DNA of 64,000 nt from JABAAI01 sp965242745. Its GTDB lineage: Bacteria; Spirochaetota; Leptospiria; Leptospirales; Leptonemataceae. This document shows, piece by piece, positions 48,281 to 57,027 of the stretch. Under the pieces are notes generated by a model. It searched no databases. It was not told where the DNA came from and saw only the letters and a list, made by a program, of their open reading frames with translations. Within the stretch, counting starts at the first letter, position 1. Each line of letters begins with the position of its first letter. A program made the position numbers and the translations under genes. Location of the stretch: positions 1-64,000 of the forward strand of contig CBDETG010000093.1 in assembly GCA_965242745.1 (NCBI GenBank), read 5' to 3'.

Positions 48281-48505
48281 ATGAAGGCAGAGATCGTACA
48301 GGAAAAAATCGCATTGGCTTTGCCGGGAGCAAAAGTAGAGGTACATGATCCCATGCAGGATGGCCAGCATCTCCAAGCCATTGTCACGTACAGCGGCTTT
48401 GCTGATAAAAACTTGTTAGAGCAACATCGTATGGTGATGAATGCTTTGGAAAAAGAATTAGGAGCAGAACTCCATGCCCTTGCTTTGAAAACACAAGCGC
48501 CTTAA
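48281..48505 (+). CDS. BolA/IbaG-family protein
   Basis: 74 residues from the ATG at 48281; the longer frame upstream overlaps tRNA-Asp and is spurious. The BolA signature GFADKNLLEQHRMVMNALEK and the terminal AELHALALKTQAP are clear, with the conserved His of the QHR motif. BolA-type proteins bind monothiol glutaredoxins and Fe-S clusters and take part in iron-sulfur trafficking. No glutaredoxin is adjacent. It overlaps the end of the convergent M50-like gene by four bases and may be cotranscribed with the tRNA. Confidence 0.85.
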   Translation: MKAEIVQEKIALALPGAKVEVHDPMQDGQHLQAIVTYSGFADKNLLEQHRMVMNALEKELGAELHALALKTQAP

Positions 48506-49314
48506 TGCAGCCTTTCTGAAGAATATCCTATCTTGTCTTTTTCCTGAGGGAAGGGGAGTACAGCTTTGCTTTGGGGAAGGAGGCCCTTTGCTTTGCCCTC
48601 TGTATAAGAAGCGTTTTTTCTTATATTGCCAATGCCTAGAACAGGATAAAGAAAAAAGCCGCTCATTGCTAAAACGATAGCAGACCAGCTAAGCGCAATA
48701 GCGTTTGTGAGCCTGTTTTTTTCTATGCTCTGAAAGAAGCTCCATCCTTCTTCTCGAAGATAGTCGGCTAGTATGCTTGCATCACTTTGCTGCTCCCCTC
48801 TGGTAAAATCTAAAAGGTCATAGAGAGAGTACCATGTAAAAAAGACGCCTAAAAAAAGAAGCATCAAACGCGCAGCCAGCGTCCCGCTCAAAGCAAACAA
48901 ACAAAGCGCTCCAGCCCAGCCCAAACCCACAAAAAAAGCGAGGCTGCCACTCTCCGTGAAGAGATAACTGATATAAGCTAAGAGGCCGGCGAAAATAAAC
49001 AAGGTGCAGCGCTCCCAGTCTCCTAAAAAAGCTATTCGTAAGAGCAGCGCTCCCGTAAAAGCAGCTCCCAAGTACCCTGCGGAAACAGTAAGAATGACCA
49101 AGGCGCTGGAATGGATCTGCGCTATAAGAGTCTCCCCTCCCTCTGCCATATCTATGTGTATTTGCTCTAACAGCGCACCTCCCATGAGAGCAATGAGCCC
49201 GTGCCATATTTCGTGTACAAGAACAACTAAAAGTTTCGGGTATTTCAAAGACGCGCTGTCCCACAGCAAAGTAGTAAGCACGCCTGCAATACATAAGAAA
49301 ATGATGCGGTACAT
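48502..49314 (-). CDS. M50-family (M50B-like) membrane metalloprotease
   Basis: 270 residues, multi-pass. The zinc-binding HExxH is in VVLVHEIWHGLIALMGGALL near residue 35, followed by an EQIHIDMAEGGET strand and the family's GYLGAAFTGALLLRIAF helix. A third-ligand candidate Asp is in WYSLYDLLDF. This is the layout of M50B-like proteases (PF13398 type), for which substrates are unknown. No PDZ domain is present, so a role as site-2 protease in sigma regulation is not indicated. ATG start; convergent with bolA. Confidence 0.8.
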   Translation of the reverse strand: MYRIIFLCIAGVLTTLLWDSASLKYPKLLVVLVHEIWHGLIALMGGALLEQIHIDMAEGGETLIAQIHSSALVILTVSAGYLGAAFTGALLLRIAFLGDWERCTLFIFAGLLAYISYLFTESGSLAFFVGLGWAGALCLFALSGTLAARLMLLFLGVFFTWYSLYDLLDFTRGEQQSDASILADYLREEGWSFFQSIEKNRLTNAIALSWSAIVLAMSGFFLYPVLGIGNIRKNASYTEGKAKGLLPQSKAVLPFPQEKDKIGYSSERLH

Positions 49315-49507
49315 AGATAGAATATCGGAAGCCTCCTAAGGTTTTAGCAGGATAGCAGAGACGCAAAAACGTCGTTATGTCATGGGAGAGGAGCTATGAT
49401 GATTGGAGTAGGCGGATGGCAGAGTCGCCGCATATTGTTCTATATTAGGCCATGCTGCCTGGCCAAAGCAGGCTTAGTACCGCAAGGGCAGGGGAGCGCC
49501 GGGGATG

Positions 49508-50830
49508 CTAGGGAGTGTTTTGGCGCTCTCCTGCTTTGGACGAGATACGAGACGCTATAAGAGGGGAGAGCGCCTGCTTTGCGTATGTTTGCAGCTTTGC
49601 AATGTGTCTCGATCCTATCCCAGGCCACTTCTGGATCACTTCAAATTCCTGTTTTATATTGCTTTCTAAAATACCTGGATCATCTGCTCCTATTACAACT
49701 TTTAGTCCTGCCTCCAAAAAACGCCTGAGGGGATGGGAAGGGATGCTGCCAATACGTAAATTTGAGGTGGGACAGCATTCTATAAAACTGCCCTGCGCTT
49801 TGATTTGCGCCATAGCCCAATTTTGCAGCAAAAAAAGAGCTTTGAGGCGTTTAGGGCCATAATCATGGCGTATTTTTTTACTGCCGGACTTGCAGCGCTG
49901 CAGCTCTTCTTTTTCTTTGTCTAAGGCAGAAAGATCGACATGATAACCCCATGCACGCAAAGAAGAGGCATGCTTTTTTTCAAAAGCAATCTGGTCCAAT
50001 CTTTCTCGTGCGCTTTCGTAGCGGCAACTGTTTTCGTAGCAGGCAGGCTCTATACCTAGGGCAATGGCATGGCCCAGACGATGCGCTCCCATCTGCGCTG
50101 CCTCTACAACCCAGCGTACAGAGCTTTCCAGAGATTTGTCCGTGAAGCTTTCCCCTACGTGGTAGAGGATGGCAAGCGCTCTTTGGGGATGCTGCGCATT
50201 CTCCCTTAAGAGCATTTCACAGAACTCTCTCTTATCTTTGGGCGGGTAGCCTTCTTCTTGGTGACAAAAATCTATGGCTGTGATGCAATTTTGCACCAGA
50301 GTGTTTTTTTGCATGAGGCTTAATAAACGCTCATATTCTTGGTATGCGGCCTTTGTGTCCCTCCTAAGTGACAAAGCCGCATGAAATGTTTTGCCGCCAT
50401 AGGTTTTTTTCGCCTCATGCAGGCCTTCGCACAAGCTTATCACCCCTTCTTCCCATTTCTCCCGGCTGGGCGTGGGCGGGAACATCATTCTGTACTCCGC
50501 ATAATCAGCAGGCTCGCGCTCTGCTACCCTAAGACAAAGCCCTTTGATTTCCTCCGGATCGCAGTGTGACAAGGCAATGACAAAATCAAAGCAAGTTTGA
50601 AAGGCAGCAAAGCCGCTTTTATTGCGCAGATAGTAGTAATCCTGCAAACGTTTTTTTGCCTCTGCCTTGTAAGAGAAGATACCTTCTATGTTTGCTTTTT
50701 TCCCATAGACTTTGGAGTAAGATTCAAGAAATATAGACCAACGAGGCCTGCGCCTGGATGCAAGCCAACGTAAATCCTCTTCCTGCAGACAGCCATAGAG
50801 GTGGCTGTGCAGCTCATAGTAGCCGTGCAT
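49508..50830 (-). CDS. Adenosine-deaminase-family hydrolase
   Basis: 440 residues. The family's metal and catalytic motifs are intact: the two His in ELHSHLYGC at the N-terminus, YHVGES (His and Glu of HAGE), AHRLGHAIALG, IECCPTSNLRIG and the Asp pair in VVIGADDPGI. Length exceeds standard adenosine deaminase (about 330-350) because of insertions, notably the Lys/Arg-rich loop with DKEKEELQRCKSGSKKI. Substrate may be adenosine or another aminopurine nucleoside and is not certain. ATG start; separated by about 470 bp of repeat-containing DNA from the regulator upstream. Confidence 0.83.
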   Translation of the reverse strand: MHGYYELHSHLYGCLQEEDLRWLASRRRPRWSIFLESYSKVYGKKANIEGIFSYKAEAKKRLQDYYYLRNKSGFAAFQTCFDFVIALSHCDPEEIKGLCLRVAEREPADYAEYRMMFPPTPSREKWEEGVISLCEGLHEAKKTYGGKTFHAALSLRRDTKAAYQEYERLLSLMQKNTLVQNCITAIDFCHQEEGYPPKDKREFCEMLLRENAQHPQRALAILYHVGESFTDKSLESSVRWVVEAAQMGAHRLGHAIALGIEPACYENSCRYESARERLDQIAFEKKHASSLRAWGYHVDLSALDKEKEELQRCKSGSKKIRHDYGPKRLKALFLLQNWAMAQIKAQGSFIECCPTSNLRIGSIPSHPLRRFLEAGLKVVIGADDPGILESNIKQEFEVIQKWPGIGSRHIAKLQTYAKQALSPLIASRISSKAGERQNTP

Positions 50831-51084
50831 TTTCCCTCCGGACTGCAGCGCCTCTTTGTTTTATTGCGTTATTGCGCTTAGCTTCGCAAAGCTGCTGCGG
50901 GACTGCGGGCCCTTTTAGAGGCGGCCTCAAGCGCTGCCTGTAATTCTGGATGGGGGGGGAGAAAATCATGCAATAAGAAAGGCCCGCTCCAGCTTTTTTG
51001 CATAGTTTTTGCGTGATGCGGCGCTTTCTCAAGTCTTCCTTAGACAGCATTTTCCTAGTTTCCCATGAAACAGCTTATGTCACT
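50831..51084. other. Intergenic DNA right of the adenosine-deaminase-family gene
   Basis: About 250 bp without a gene; the hairpin element at 51085-51287 follows. I see no promoter or RNA signature that I can defend. Confidence 0.4.
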
Positions 51085-51287
51085 TTAGAGCCGGTCTCAA
51101 AACTAGGCTCTTGCGACACAGGAGGTGTCGCTCGAAGCATTCTGGCAGAATGCTCGATGCACACTGCACTTCGGCAAGCATGAAGCTTGCCTCAGCATTT
51201 TTAGGGCAACTCTAAAAATGCGTCTGTCTCCCTCGTGCCCGAATGGGCAAAAAATACATGGATGTATTTTCGAGACCAGTTCTTAGA
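51085..51287. repeat. Multi-hairpin element with terminal inverted repeats
   Basis: The ends are imperfect inverted repeats (TTAGAGCCGGTCTCAAAA at 51085; TTTTCGAGACCAGTTCTTAG ending at 51286). Inside are, in order: AGAGCC/GGCTCT; GCGACAC-AGGAG-GTGTCGC; AGCATTCT-GGC-AGAATGCT; GGCAAGC-ATGAA-GCTTGCC; GCATTTTTAG-GGCAACT-CTAAAAATGC; GCCC/GGGC; and AAAATACAT-GG-ATGTATTTT. Seven consecutive stems with almost no unpaired linker is far beyond chance. The last stem recurs at 10284, the first at 63877. It begins about 17 bp past the stop of the regulator gene on the minus strand. Confidence 0.85.
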
Positions 51288-51303
51288 AGAGTAGCGCTCA
51301 TGG

Positions 51304-51936
51304 CTAAAGATTTTTTCGGTGATATGTTACCAGGCGTATAAAGTCATTGATATTACGGATCACAATACGATCGGCAAAGAGCTCTAGCTTATCTTTGCGA
51401 GAGAGATCATGGAGTACATTTTGCACGTCTCCAGAGCTTAAGCCGCTCCAAGCGGCGATGTCATCCACATTTGTTTGGAAAACCATGCGCGAGATTTTTC
51501 CATAACTTGGGTCTTTTTCAGCAAGCATAACAAACACGTCGCATACTCTTAGCGAAAGATCATCAAGCAGGAGTATTTGGAGCCTTCGCTTTGCGTCATA
51601 GATACGGCTTGAGAAGATTAAGAGCAGGCGCAAAGCCAGCTGCGGGTGGCTGCGTATCATGATATCAAAATTCCTATTGTTAAACTGCAAAAGCCGCACA
51701 TCCTCTAAAGCCACCGCAGAAGCGCTTCTTGGCGCAGACTCAAGTATTGCCATTTCTCCAAAAAAGGAACCTGCTTCAATAATATCCAAAGTTTTTTGCG
51801 TATTCCCAAGCGTCTTGATGATCTTTACTTTGCCTTCCAGAATAAAATAGCACTCTTCTCCCGGTTCATATTCGCAAAAGATCATCTCCCCGCTTTCAAA
51901 AGAGGCGCCGTATTTCTCGTAAAGTAATTCTAACAT
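51304..51936 (-). CDS. Crp/Fnr-family cyclic-nucleotide-binding transcription regulator
   Basis: 210 residues. The N-terminal cNMP-binding beta-barrel has FCEYEPGEECYFILEGKVKI and the phosphate-binding cassette equivalent FFGEMAILESAPRSASAVAL, in which Gly-Glu and Arg-Ser fit true nucleotide binding. A dimer helix and a C-terminal winged-helix region follow (DDIAAWSGLSSGDVQNVLHD as the recognition segment). It probably binds DNA in response to cAMP or a related nucleotide. The upstream gene on the same strand also encodes a cNMP domain, with a 140-bp gap. No cyclase is in the window. Confidence 0.87.
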   Translation of the reverse strand: MLELLYEKYGASFESGEMIFCEYEPGEECYFILEGKVKIIKTLGNTQKTLDIIEAGSFFGEMAILESAPRSASAVALEDVRLLQFNNRNFDIMIRSHPQLALRLLLIFSSRIYDAKRRLQILLLDDLSLRVCDVFVMLAEKDPSYGKISRMVFQTNVDDIAAWSGLSSGDVQNVLHDLSRKDKLELFADRIVIRNINDFIRLVTYHRKNL

Positions 51937-52075
51937 ATGCTTTCTTTGTTATCAATTCTAAGGACATGCGCTTCTCCATTCCAAGGCATATGAGCATAAG
52001 AGGCCGGAGGCCTGCGCTCTTGGTAAAACTTGCTGCCTGCGTTCATTTGCTTCTTCTTTTTATCTGTTTTTCTTA

Positions 52076-53131
52076 TCATAAGCGCATTTTTTCTAATTTC
52101 CTTCTAGCTTGCTGGTTTAAGTCGTCATGAGGAGGCATTGTCGCAAGTTTGCGATATAAAACTTGTGATTGCTGATACTTGTCCTGCATCTCATGAGCGA
52201 GCGCTAACTGGTACAATAGCTTTCTTATATGTTCGCCTGAGGGATATTTTTTTAGGTACAAAGAACAGTGCTGCTCTGCTTTGCTAAATTGCCTGCTTTC
52301 AATATAGGCCTTGGAGGCCTCATAAATAAAAGCCCCATAGAGGGCGTGGCGCTTTTCTCCTTGTTCTACGCCCGCATCGCTTTCGTAACGTTTTAGGCAT
52401 TCCAGACATATGCTAAGGAGCGCCTCCCAATCCTTTGCCTGGGCGGCTTTTTGAGCTTTCTGCAGATTTTGCTCCATTTCTGAGAGCTTTGCATCAAGCA
52501 TCTCTTGTTTTTCTTCGATCTCATCTTGCGCAGCAAAGGCCTTAGGAATGCCATGATTCCATTCCTCTGCTACTGGAGGAGGCATATCAGCAGGGAAGGC
52601 CTTTTGTCTTTGCGCTGCTGCCAATAGCTGCTGCGTTCGTTCTCTGTTTTTCCCATCCTTGGCGTATTTTAAATAGCATCGGTACGCATGAGAGGCATGC
52701 GAAAAATTATGTTCTTTGTGAAAGGTCTCGCCTATGTGCAAAAGGCCGTAGCAGCTATTTTGTTCCTCGTCTACTTTGAGTATAGAGCGTATTTTGCTGT
52801 GAATCCCGCGCAGCTCATTGGAAAAAACTTGGAGCATTTTCAAACTCAGACGCGTATTCTTAATGGCGTATTTCTTAAACTCTTCCATGCCAAAAACAAC
52901 AAGACTTGTATGACTCATGGCTTGGGCTGTTTCTTCACGCGGGTAGCGGCCTAGACTTGATTTCACGCCGAAAAATTCACCCACTTTGACTTCCTTATGC
53001 TTTTCTGCGCCTTCACCGCTTGCGCTGCTGATAAGCTCTATTTTTCCCTTTTGCAGGACAAAGACTTCCTCTCCTCTATCGCTCTGGAAGTATATAATAG
53101 AACCGGGGTTGTAAGTGCGTATAGAAGGCAT
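52076..53131 (-). CDS. Cyclic-nucleotide-binding domain protein with helical/TPR-like tail
   Basis: 351 residues. Residues 1-120 form a cNMP-type barrel (YFQSDRGEEVFVLQKGKIEL; GEFFGVKSSLGRYPREETAQ), retaining an Arg but with a degenerate cassette. Instead of a DNA-binding domain, the rest is helical with TPR-like units (YGLLHIGETFHKEHNFSHAS; IYEASKAYIESRQFSKAEQH) and a coiled region around EEKQEMLDAKLSEMEQN. This points to a protein-interaction adaptor rather than a transcription factor. It begins five bases after the amidohydrolase gene ends, so the two are cotranscribed, and it precedes the Crp-like gene. Confidence 0.82.
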   Translation of the reverse strand: MPSIRTYNPGSIIYFQSDRGEEVFVLQKGKIELISSASGEGAEKHKEVKVGEFFGVKSSLGRYPREETAQAMSHTSLVVFGMEEFKKYAIKNTRLSLKMLQVFSNELRGIHSKIRSILKVDEEQNSCYGLLHIGETFHKEHNFSHASHAYRCYLKYAKDGKNRERTQQLLAAAQRQKAFPADMPPPVAEEWNHGIPKAFAAQDEIEEKQEMLDAKLSEMEQNLQKAQKAAQAKDWEALLSICLECLKRYESDAGVEQGEKRHALYGAFIYEASKAYIESRQFSKAEQHCSLYLKKYPSGEHIRKLLYQLALAHEMQDKYQQSQVLYRKLATMPPHDDLNQQARRKLEKMRL

Positions 53132-53135
53132 CCTG

Positions 53136-54401
53136 CTATCCTATTCTTATCGGCATAAAGCTTAGAGAGTGCTCAGCTTTGGCTTTTGCCATGATCTGAT
53201 GTATACTGCTTTGCGCTTCTTGTTTTCTTATGACTATTCTTTCCTGCCCATCTGTTTTGCAAAAAAAACGTTCAATTTCCTCAGCCGCATAGGCAGAGAA
53301 GGCTGCTTCCATTTCCTTGCGCCCGTACATAGGCTTGCCATCGCATACGACAAGATAAATATCCTCTAGCTTTGCTTCGCATAAAGACCTGCAAGGGTCA
53401 TCAGGATATTTGCCGCGCAGAACAAAAAAATCAGCTGTGGAAGCCTCATCCCATGGGTAAGTACTTTGCGCGCATTCTATGCGAAATGCTTTTTTGGGAT
53501 TAGAATGCAGCATGCGCAGAATCTGCTCTGCTTTCAGGCTTTCTTCATACATTTCTTGGTAATATTCGCTGGCCGTGCGCAGATCGTGCAGAATATGGGG
53601 AGAGCCATACATAGATGCGTCACTTCCCAGACACAGATTGATACCCCGCTCAAGTATTTCTTTTATCGGCGCCGTTTTATGATAGATATGCAGGTTGCTT
53701 GCTGGACACCAGACTATATGCGCCTTGGACTCAGCTATATCATCCAGGTCATAGGGGGAAAGAGAAAGGCCATGCACCAGCACGGTATGTTCTCCCAAAG
53801 CGCCCATTTCCTTGAGTCTTTGTAAGGAAAGTTTGCTCTCATCATCAAAGCCCTCCGCAATATGGATAATGAAGGCTACATTGTTTTCTTGGGCATATGC
53901 GTATTCTTGTCTTATGCCTTCGCCCCACTGGAGCGCATAAGAGCACATAGAGTGAGCTATGCCAAAGTCTTTGAGGAGATGCGGCAGGCACTGCTTGGCA
54001 AAAGGGAGGCGTACATGATGAGGTATGTGATCTACGACTGTAGATACGCCGCTGAATATATTTTTGTAAGACCCCAGCTGATAGAGCTCTGCAGGATCGA
54101 GCAGCATCCGTTTGCGAAATAAGGGGGAGGCTTTGATCTCGTTATCCCATGCGAGCCAATTATGATAGGGGTGGTTTGTGCCTCTGAAGCATTGGTAAGT
54201 GGCTAGTAGACTGTCGTGCGCATTGATAAGGCCCGGGAAAACAAAAAAACCATGAGCGTTGACTTCTTTTAGATCTGTCTTTTCCGTGTCTTCCCGCTGC
54301 TCTGGCAGTTTATATAAAAGCCCGTCTTTGATTGATAAAGAGCATAGCTTTTCTAGCTTTTCTTCAGACACAAGGCTTGCATTACTAATACGCCATTCCA
54401 T
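53136..54401 (-). CDS. Amidohydrolase-superfamily protein (SsnA/TrzN-like)
   Basis: 421 residues of the cytosine-deaminase-like amidohydrolase type: FPGLINAHDSLLATYQCF near residue 58, a HIAEGFDDES metal-ligand region, VLVHGLSLSPYDLDDIAESK, VWCPASNLHIY and LCLGSDASMYGSPHILHD. The first metal motif normally reads H-x-H, but here it is His-Asp-Ser, so one zinc ligand appears lost; activity is therefore doubtful or altered. The final 60 residues are an added acidic helical tail. The gene precedes, by four bases, the cNMP/TPR protein. Substrate unknown; deaminases of guanine or methylthioadenosine are relatives. Confidence 0.78.
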   Translation of the reverse strand: MEWRISNASLVSEEKLEKLCSLSIKDGLLYKLPEQREDTEKTDLKEVNAHGFFVFPGLINAHDSLLATYQCFRGTNHPYHNWLAWDNEIKASPLFRKRMLLDPAELYQLGSYKNIFSGVSTVVDHIPHHVRLPFAKQCLPHLLKDFGIAHSMCSYALQWGEGIRQEYAYAQENNVAFIIHIAEGFDDESKLSLQRLKEMGALGEHTVLVHGLSLSPYDLDDIAESKAHIVWCPASNLHIYHKTAPIKEILERGINLCLGSDASMYGSPHILHDLRTASEYYQEMYEESLKAEQILRMLHSNPKKAFRIECAQSTYPWDEASTADFFVLRGKYPDDPCRSLCEAKLEDIYLVVCDGKPMYGRKEMEAAFSAYAAEEIERFFCKTDGQERIVIRKQEAQSSIHQIMAKAKAEHSLSFMPIRIG

Positions 54402-54802
54402 ACTTGTATTTTACTTCACATATGGGAAATTCTCATGCCAGAGCAGACTTGCAAAGCAAATTTTATTTCCCTATTAACTACAATATCATACTCTTGTTTT
54501 TTGTTTTAGCTTATCTATTCTCTGTATACATATCTTTTCCGTATCTTTTATTATCGTAATAAAGAAGGATATAAAAAACGATGCTCATGTCATTTTACGT
54601 AAATCATTTTATGCAAATATCCTTGACCTAAAAATATAATGTCAAAAAAGTATCGGCCAATCCTTGATATAATATATATTATACTATGAACAGCTATTTT
54701 GGGCGGGCTTTCGCTATAGACAGCCTAATACATAAGGAGAGGAATTTGTATCATACAAAAACTTGCTGCTTAGGCTAAGCATGGGGAGTAGATACATGCG
54801 TG
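54402..54802. other. AT-rich divergent promoter region upstream of the TRAP gene
   Basis: About 400 bp, very AT-rich, with several TATAAT-like boxes (54630s and 54670s), and the near-palindrome ATAATATATATTAT near 54668. Promoters for both directions are likely but I cannot fix exact boxes. AAGGAGAGG at 54734 precedes a 10-codon frame starting with TTG at 54746 and ending at 54778, a possible leader peptide of low confidence. Confidence 0.45.
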
Positions 54803-56011
54803 ATGATTATGAAGAAAAAGTATTCATATAAACTTGCTGCTAAGAAACATCAAGGCAGAGGGATGAAACAAAAATATTCTGAAAAGATGGGGCGCAAAAG
54901 ATTCCTTGCTTGGGGGGCAGGCCTGCTCGGCGCCTTTAGCTTGGGTCTTCCTTTTTTTACGTCTTGTCGTAAATCCAAGAAGCAGGTCTACGTAAATAGT
55001 AAGAAAGAACTGCATTGGAAAATGGTTACGGCATGGCCCAAGAATTTCCCCGGCTTGGGCGCAGGAGCAGAACGTTTGGCAAAAGCCATAGGAAATATGT
55101 CAGGGGGGCGCTTACAGATACGTCTTTATGCGGCGGGTGAGTTAGTGCCGGCCTTTGAAGTATTTGATACGGTCAGCAGAGGCACAGCAGAGATGGGGCA
55201 TGCTGCGGCGTATTATTGGAAGGGGAAAACGCAGGAAGCTCAGTTTTTTGCGGCTGTGCCTTTTGGTCTGCACGGCATGGAGATGAGCGCATGGTTACAC
55301 TACGGGGGCGGACAGTCTTTGTGGGATAAGCTCTATGCAAACTTTGGTCTCAAAGCCTTTGCCTGCGGCAACACAGGCGCGCAAATGGGAGGATGGTTTA
55401 ATCGTCCTATACGCGCCTTTAAGGACTTCAAGGGATTAAAGATACGCATGCCGGGCCTGGGAGGAGAGGTCTTAGGGAGAGCAGGGGCCACTGTAGTGTC
55501 TTTGCCGGGGGGGGAAATTTTCCAAGCCCTGCAATCAGGAGCTATAGATGCCACAGAATGGGTGGGCCCCTATAATGATCTGGCTTTTGGTTTTTACAAG
55601 GCTGCAAAGTACTACTATTGGCCAGGCTGGCATGAGCCGGGGACTGTTATGGAACTTTTGCTAAACAAAAAAAAGTATGACGCCCTGCCAAAAGAACTCC
55701 AGTCCATTATACAAGAGGCCTCAAAGGCCGCATATCAGGAAATGCTTTCTGAATTCCTTGCTAAAAATAATGGAGCATTGATCCAGCTTGTCCAAAAACA
55801 TAAGGTGCAGCTTAAACGTTTTAGCGATGATGTTCTCAAAAAAGCAGGTCAGATCAGCAAGGGCGTGGTAGGCGATTTAGCTTCTCATAGCCCTGCTGCC
55901 GTAGAGATATACAAGTCCTACAGTACATTTCGCCAGTCATCCTTGGAATGGAATAGAATTGGGGAAGAAGGCTTTTCTATTGCCCGCATGCTTTCAGAAA
56001 AACAGTCTTAA
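54803..56011 (+). CDS. TRAP transporter solute-binding lipoprotein (DctP/TakP-like)
   Basis: Up to 402 residues; alternative in-frame starts at 54863 and 54887 are plausible because the leader proper begins MGRKRFLAWGAGLLGAFSLG and ends in a lipobox-like TSC. The mature part is a DctP-fold periplasmic receptor: KMVTAWPKNFPGLGAGAERL, GELVPAFEVFDTVSRGTAEM, FKDFKGLKIRMPGLGGEVL, the carboxylate-binding Arg in that strand and FQALQSGAIDATEWVGPYND. The FPGLGAG and TEWVGP pattern resembles TakP-type 2-oxoacid receptors. No DctQ or DctM membrane subunits are adjacent, so partners are elsewhere or missing. KR-type leader may use Tat. Confidence 0.88.
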   Translation: MIMKKKYSYKLAAKKHQGRGMKQKYSEKMGRKRFLAWGAGLLGAFSLGLPFFTSCRKSKKQVYVNSKKELHWKMVTAWPKNFPGLGAGAERLAKAIGNMSGGRLQIRLYAAGELVPAFEVFDTVSRGTAEMGHAAAYYWKGKTQEAQFFAAVPFGLHGMEMSAWLHYGGGQSLWDKLYANFGLKAFACGNTGAQMGGWFNRPIRAFKDFKGLKIRMPGLGGEVLGRAGATVVSLPGGEIFQALQSGAIDATEWVGPYNDLAFGFYKAAKYYYWPGWHEPGTVMELLLNKKKYDALPKELQSIIQEASKAAYQEMLSEFLAKNNGALIQLVQKHKVQLKRFSDDVLKKAGQISKGVVGDLASHSPAAVEIYKSYSTFRQSSLEWNRIGEEGFSIARMLSEKQS

Positions 56012-56109
56012 GAAAAGCAGCGCAGCAGGCCTTAGCAATAACGAACGTAGGCATAAGTTTTGAGGATGCGATGTGACGAAGAGGCGGGAGCAAAGGGCAA
56101 AAGGCAGAA

Positions 56110-57027
56110 ATGTACTTGCTATTTACTTTGCATATCTCTAAGTTGGAAAATATGGCACAAGTCTCAAAGCAGGCTGCAGACAAGAGCAAAGAAGCGCTGA
56201 AAAATAAAGAAGGGGGGCTCGAAAATGTCAAAGCTCTCATACAGCTTCTTTTTGCAAAGCTCTTCCATATCAAAACCAGCGGCTTGGAACATATTCCCAA
56301 GGACAAAGGAGCAATTCTTGTTTCCAATCACACGGATGCCTTTGATATTCTGCTGCAATACTGCTATAGCACTCGGAAGGTAGTATTTTTGGCGAAAGCG
56401 GAGGTTTTTGCTTTTGTGCAAAGGCTAGACGAGCTCTTAGAAAAGTTCAAGCATATATCTTATGCGCAGACCTTGCTTCTCTTACTCCGTCCCATTTTGC
56501 CTGCTGTGCGCCAAGCTCTGGAAGCATGTGATAGCTGGATAGAGAAACATAATCTTATTGTCATCAAACGTAAATATCACCACGAAGACGTGAGCTATCA
56601 GGAGGCTGTGGATTATTACGCAGAAATAGAACAACTGGTCTGCAGATACCTGAAAGAAGGGCATCTCATTTCTATTTTCCCGGAAGGAACGCGCACCAAA
56701 ACAGGCGTCATGGGGCCCTTTAAACATTTCCCTGCTAAGATAGCCTTGAAAGCCAATGTCCCTGTGATCCCTGCTGGTATAAGTGGAGCTTGGAAATTTT
56801 TGACTATGGATAGCTTTCTTTCTGGTCGGGTCTTTAGAAATTTCGTACACTACAATGTAGGGCAGGCGATCTATCCTAAAGATTTTCTAGCAAAGGAAGC
56901 TTTGCAAAAAGCAAGTGAAAAAAAACGTATTAAAGCCTTAACACAAGCCATGCAAAAAAAAGTTTATGCCCTAACACAGGCTGCTGAGGATCAAAATTAT
57001 CGAGCAGGTAAAAGCAAAGTATTCTAA
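56110..57027 (+). CDS. PlsC-like acyltransferase (1-acyl-glycerol-3-phosphate acyltransferase family)
   Basis: 305 residues. The acyltransferase motifs are in order: the HX4D motif in VSNHTDAFDILLQYCY, a GLEHIPKDKGAILVSNH strand before it, FPEGTRTKTGVMGPF (motif III) and NVPVIPAGISGAW (motif IV). An unusual insertion of roughly 70 residues, with RKYHHEDVSYQEAVDYYAEI, separates motifs I and III. There is no clear N-terminal transmembrane helix, which is atypical for PlsC but common for soluble relatives. The start at 56110 has AAGG upstream; an ATG at 56152 is possible. Likely role is phospholipid synthesis or acyl transfer to a lipid-linked acceptor. Confidence 0.83.
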   Translation: MYLLFTLHISKLENMAQVSKQAADKSKEALKNKEGGLENVKALIQLLFAKLFHIKTSGLEHIPKDKGAILVSNHTDAFDILLQYCYSTRKVVFLAKAEVFAFVQRLDELLEKFKHISYAQTLLLLLRPILPAVRQALEACDSWIEKHNLIVIKRKYHHEDVSYQEAVDYYAEIEQLVCRYLKEGHLISIFPEGTRTKTGVMGPFKHFPAKIALKANVPVIPAGISGAWKFLTMDSFLSGRVFRNFVHYNVGQAIYPKDFLAKEALQKASEKKRIKALTQAMQKKVYALTQAAEDQNYRAGKSKVF

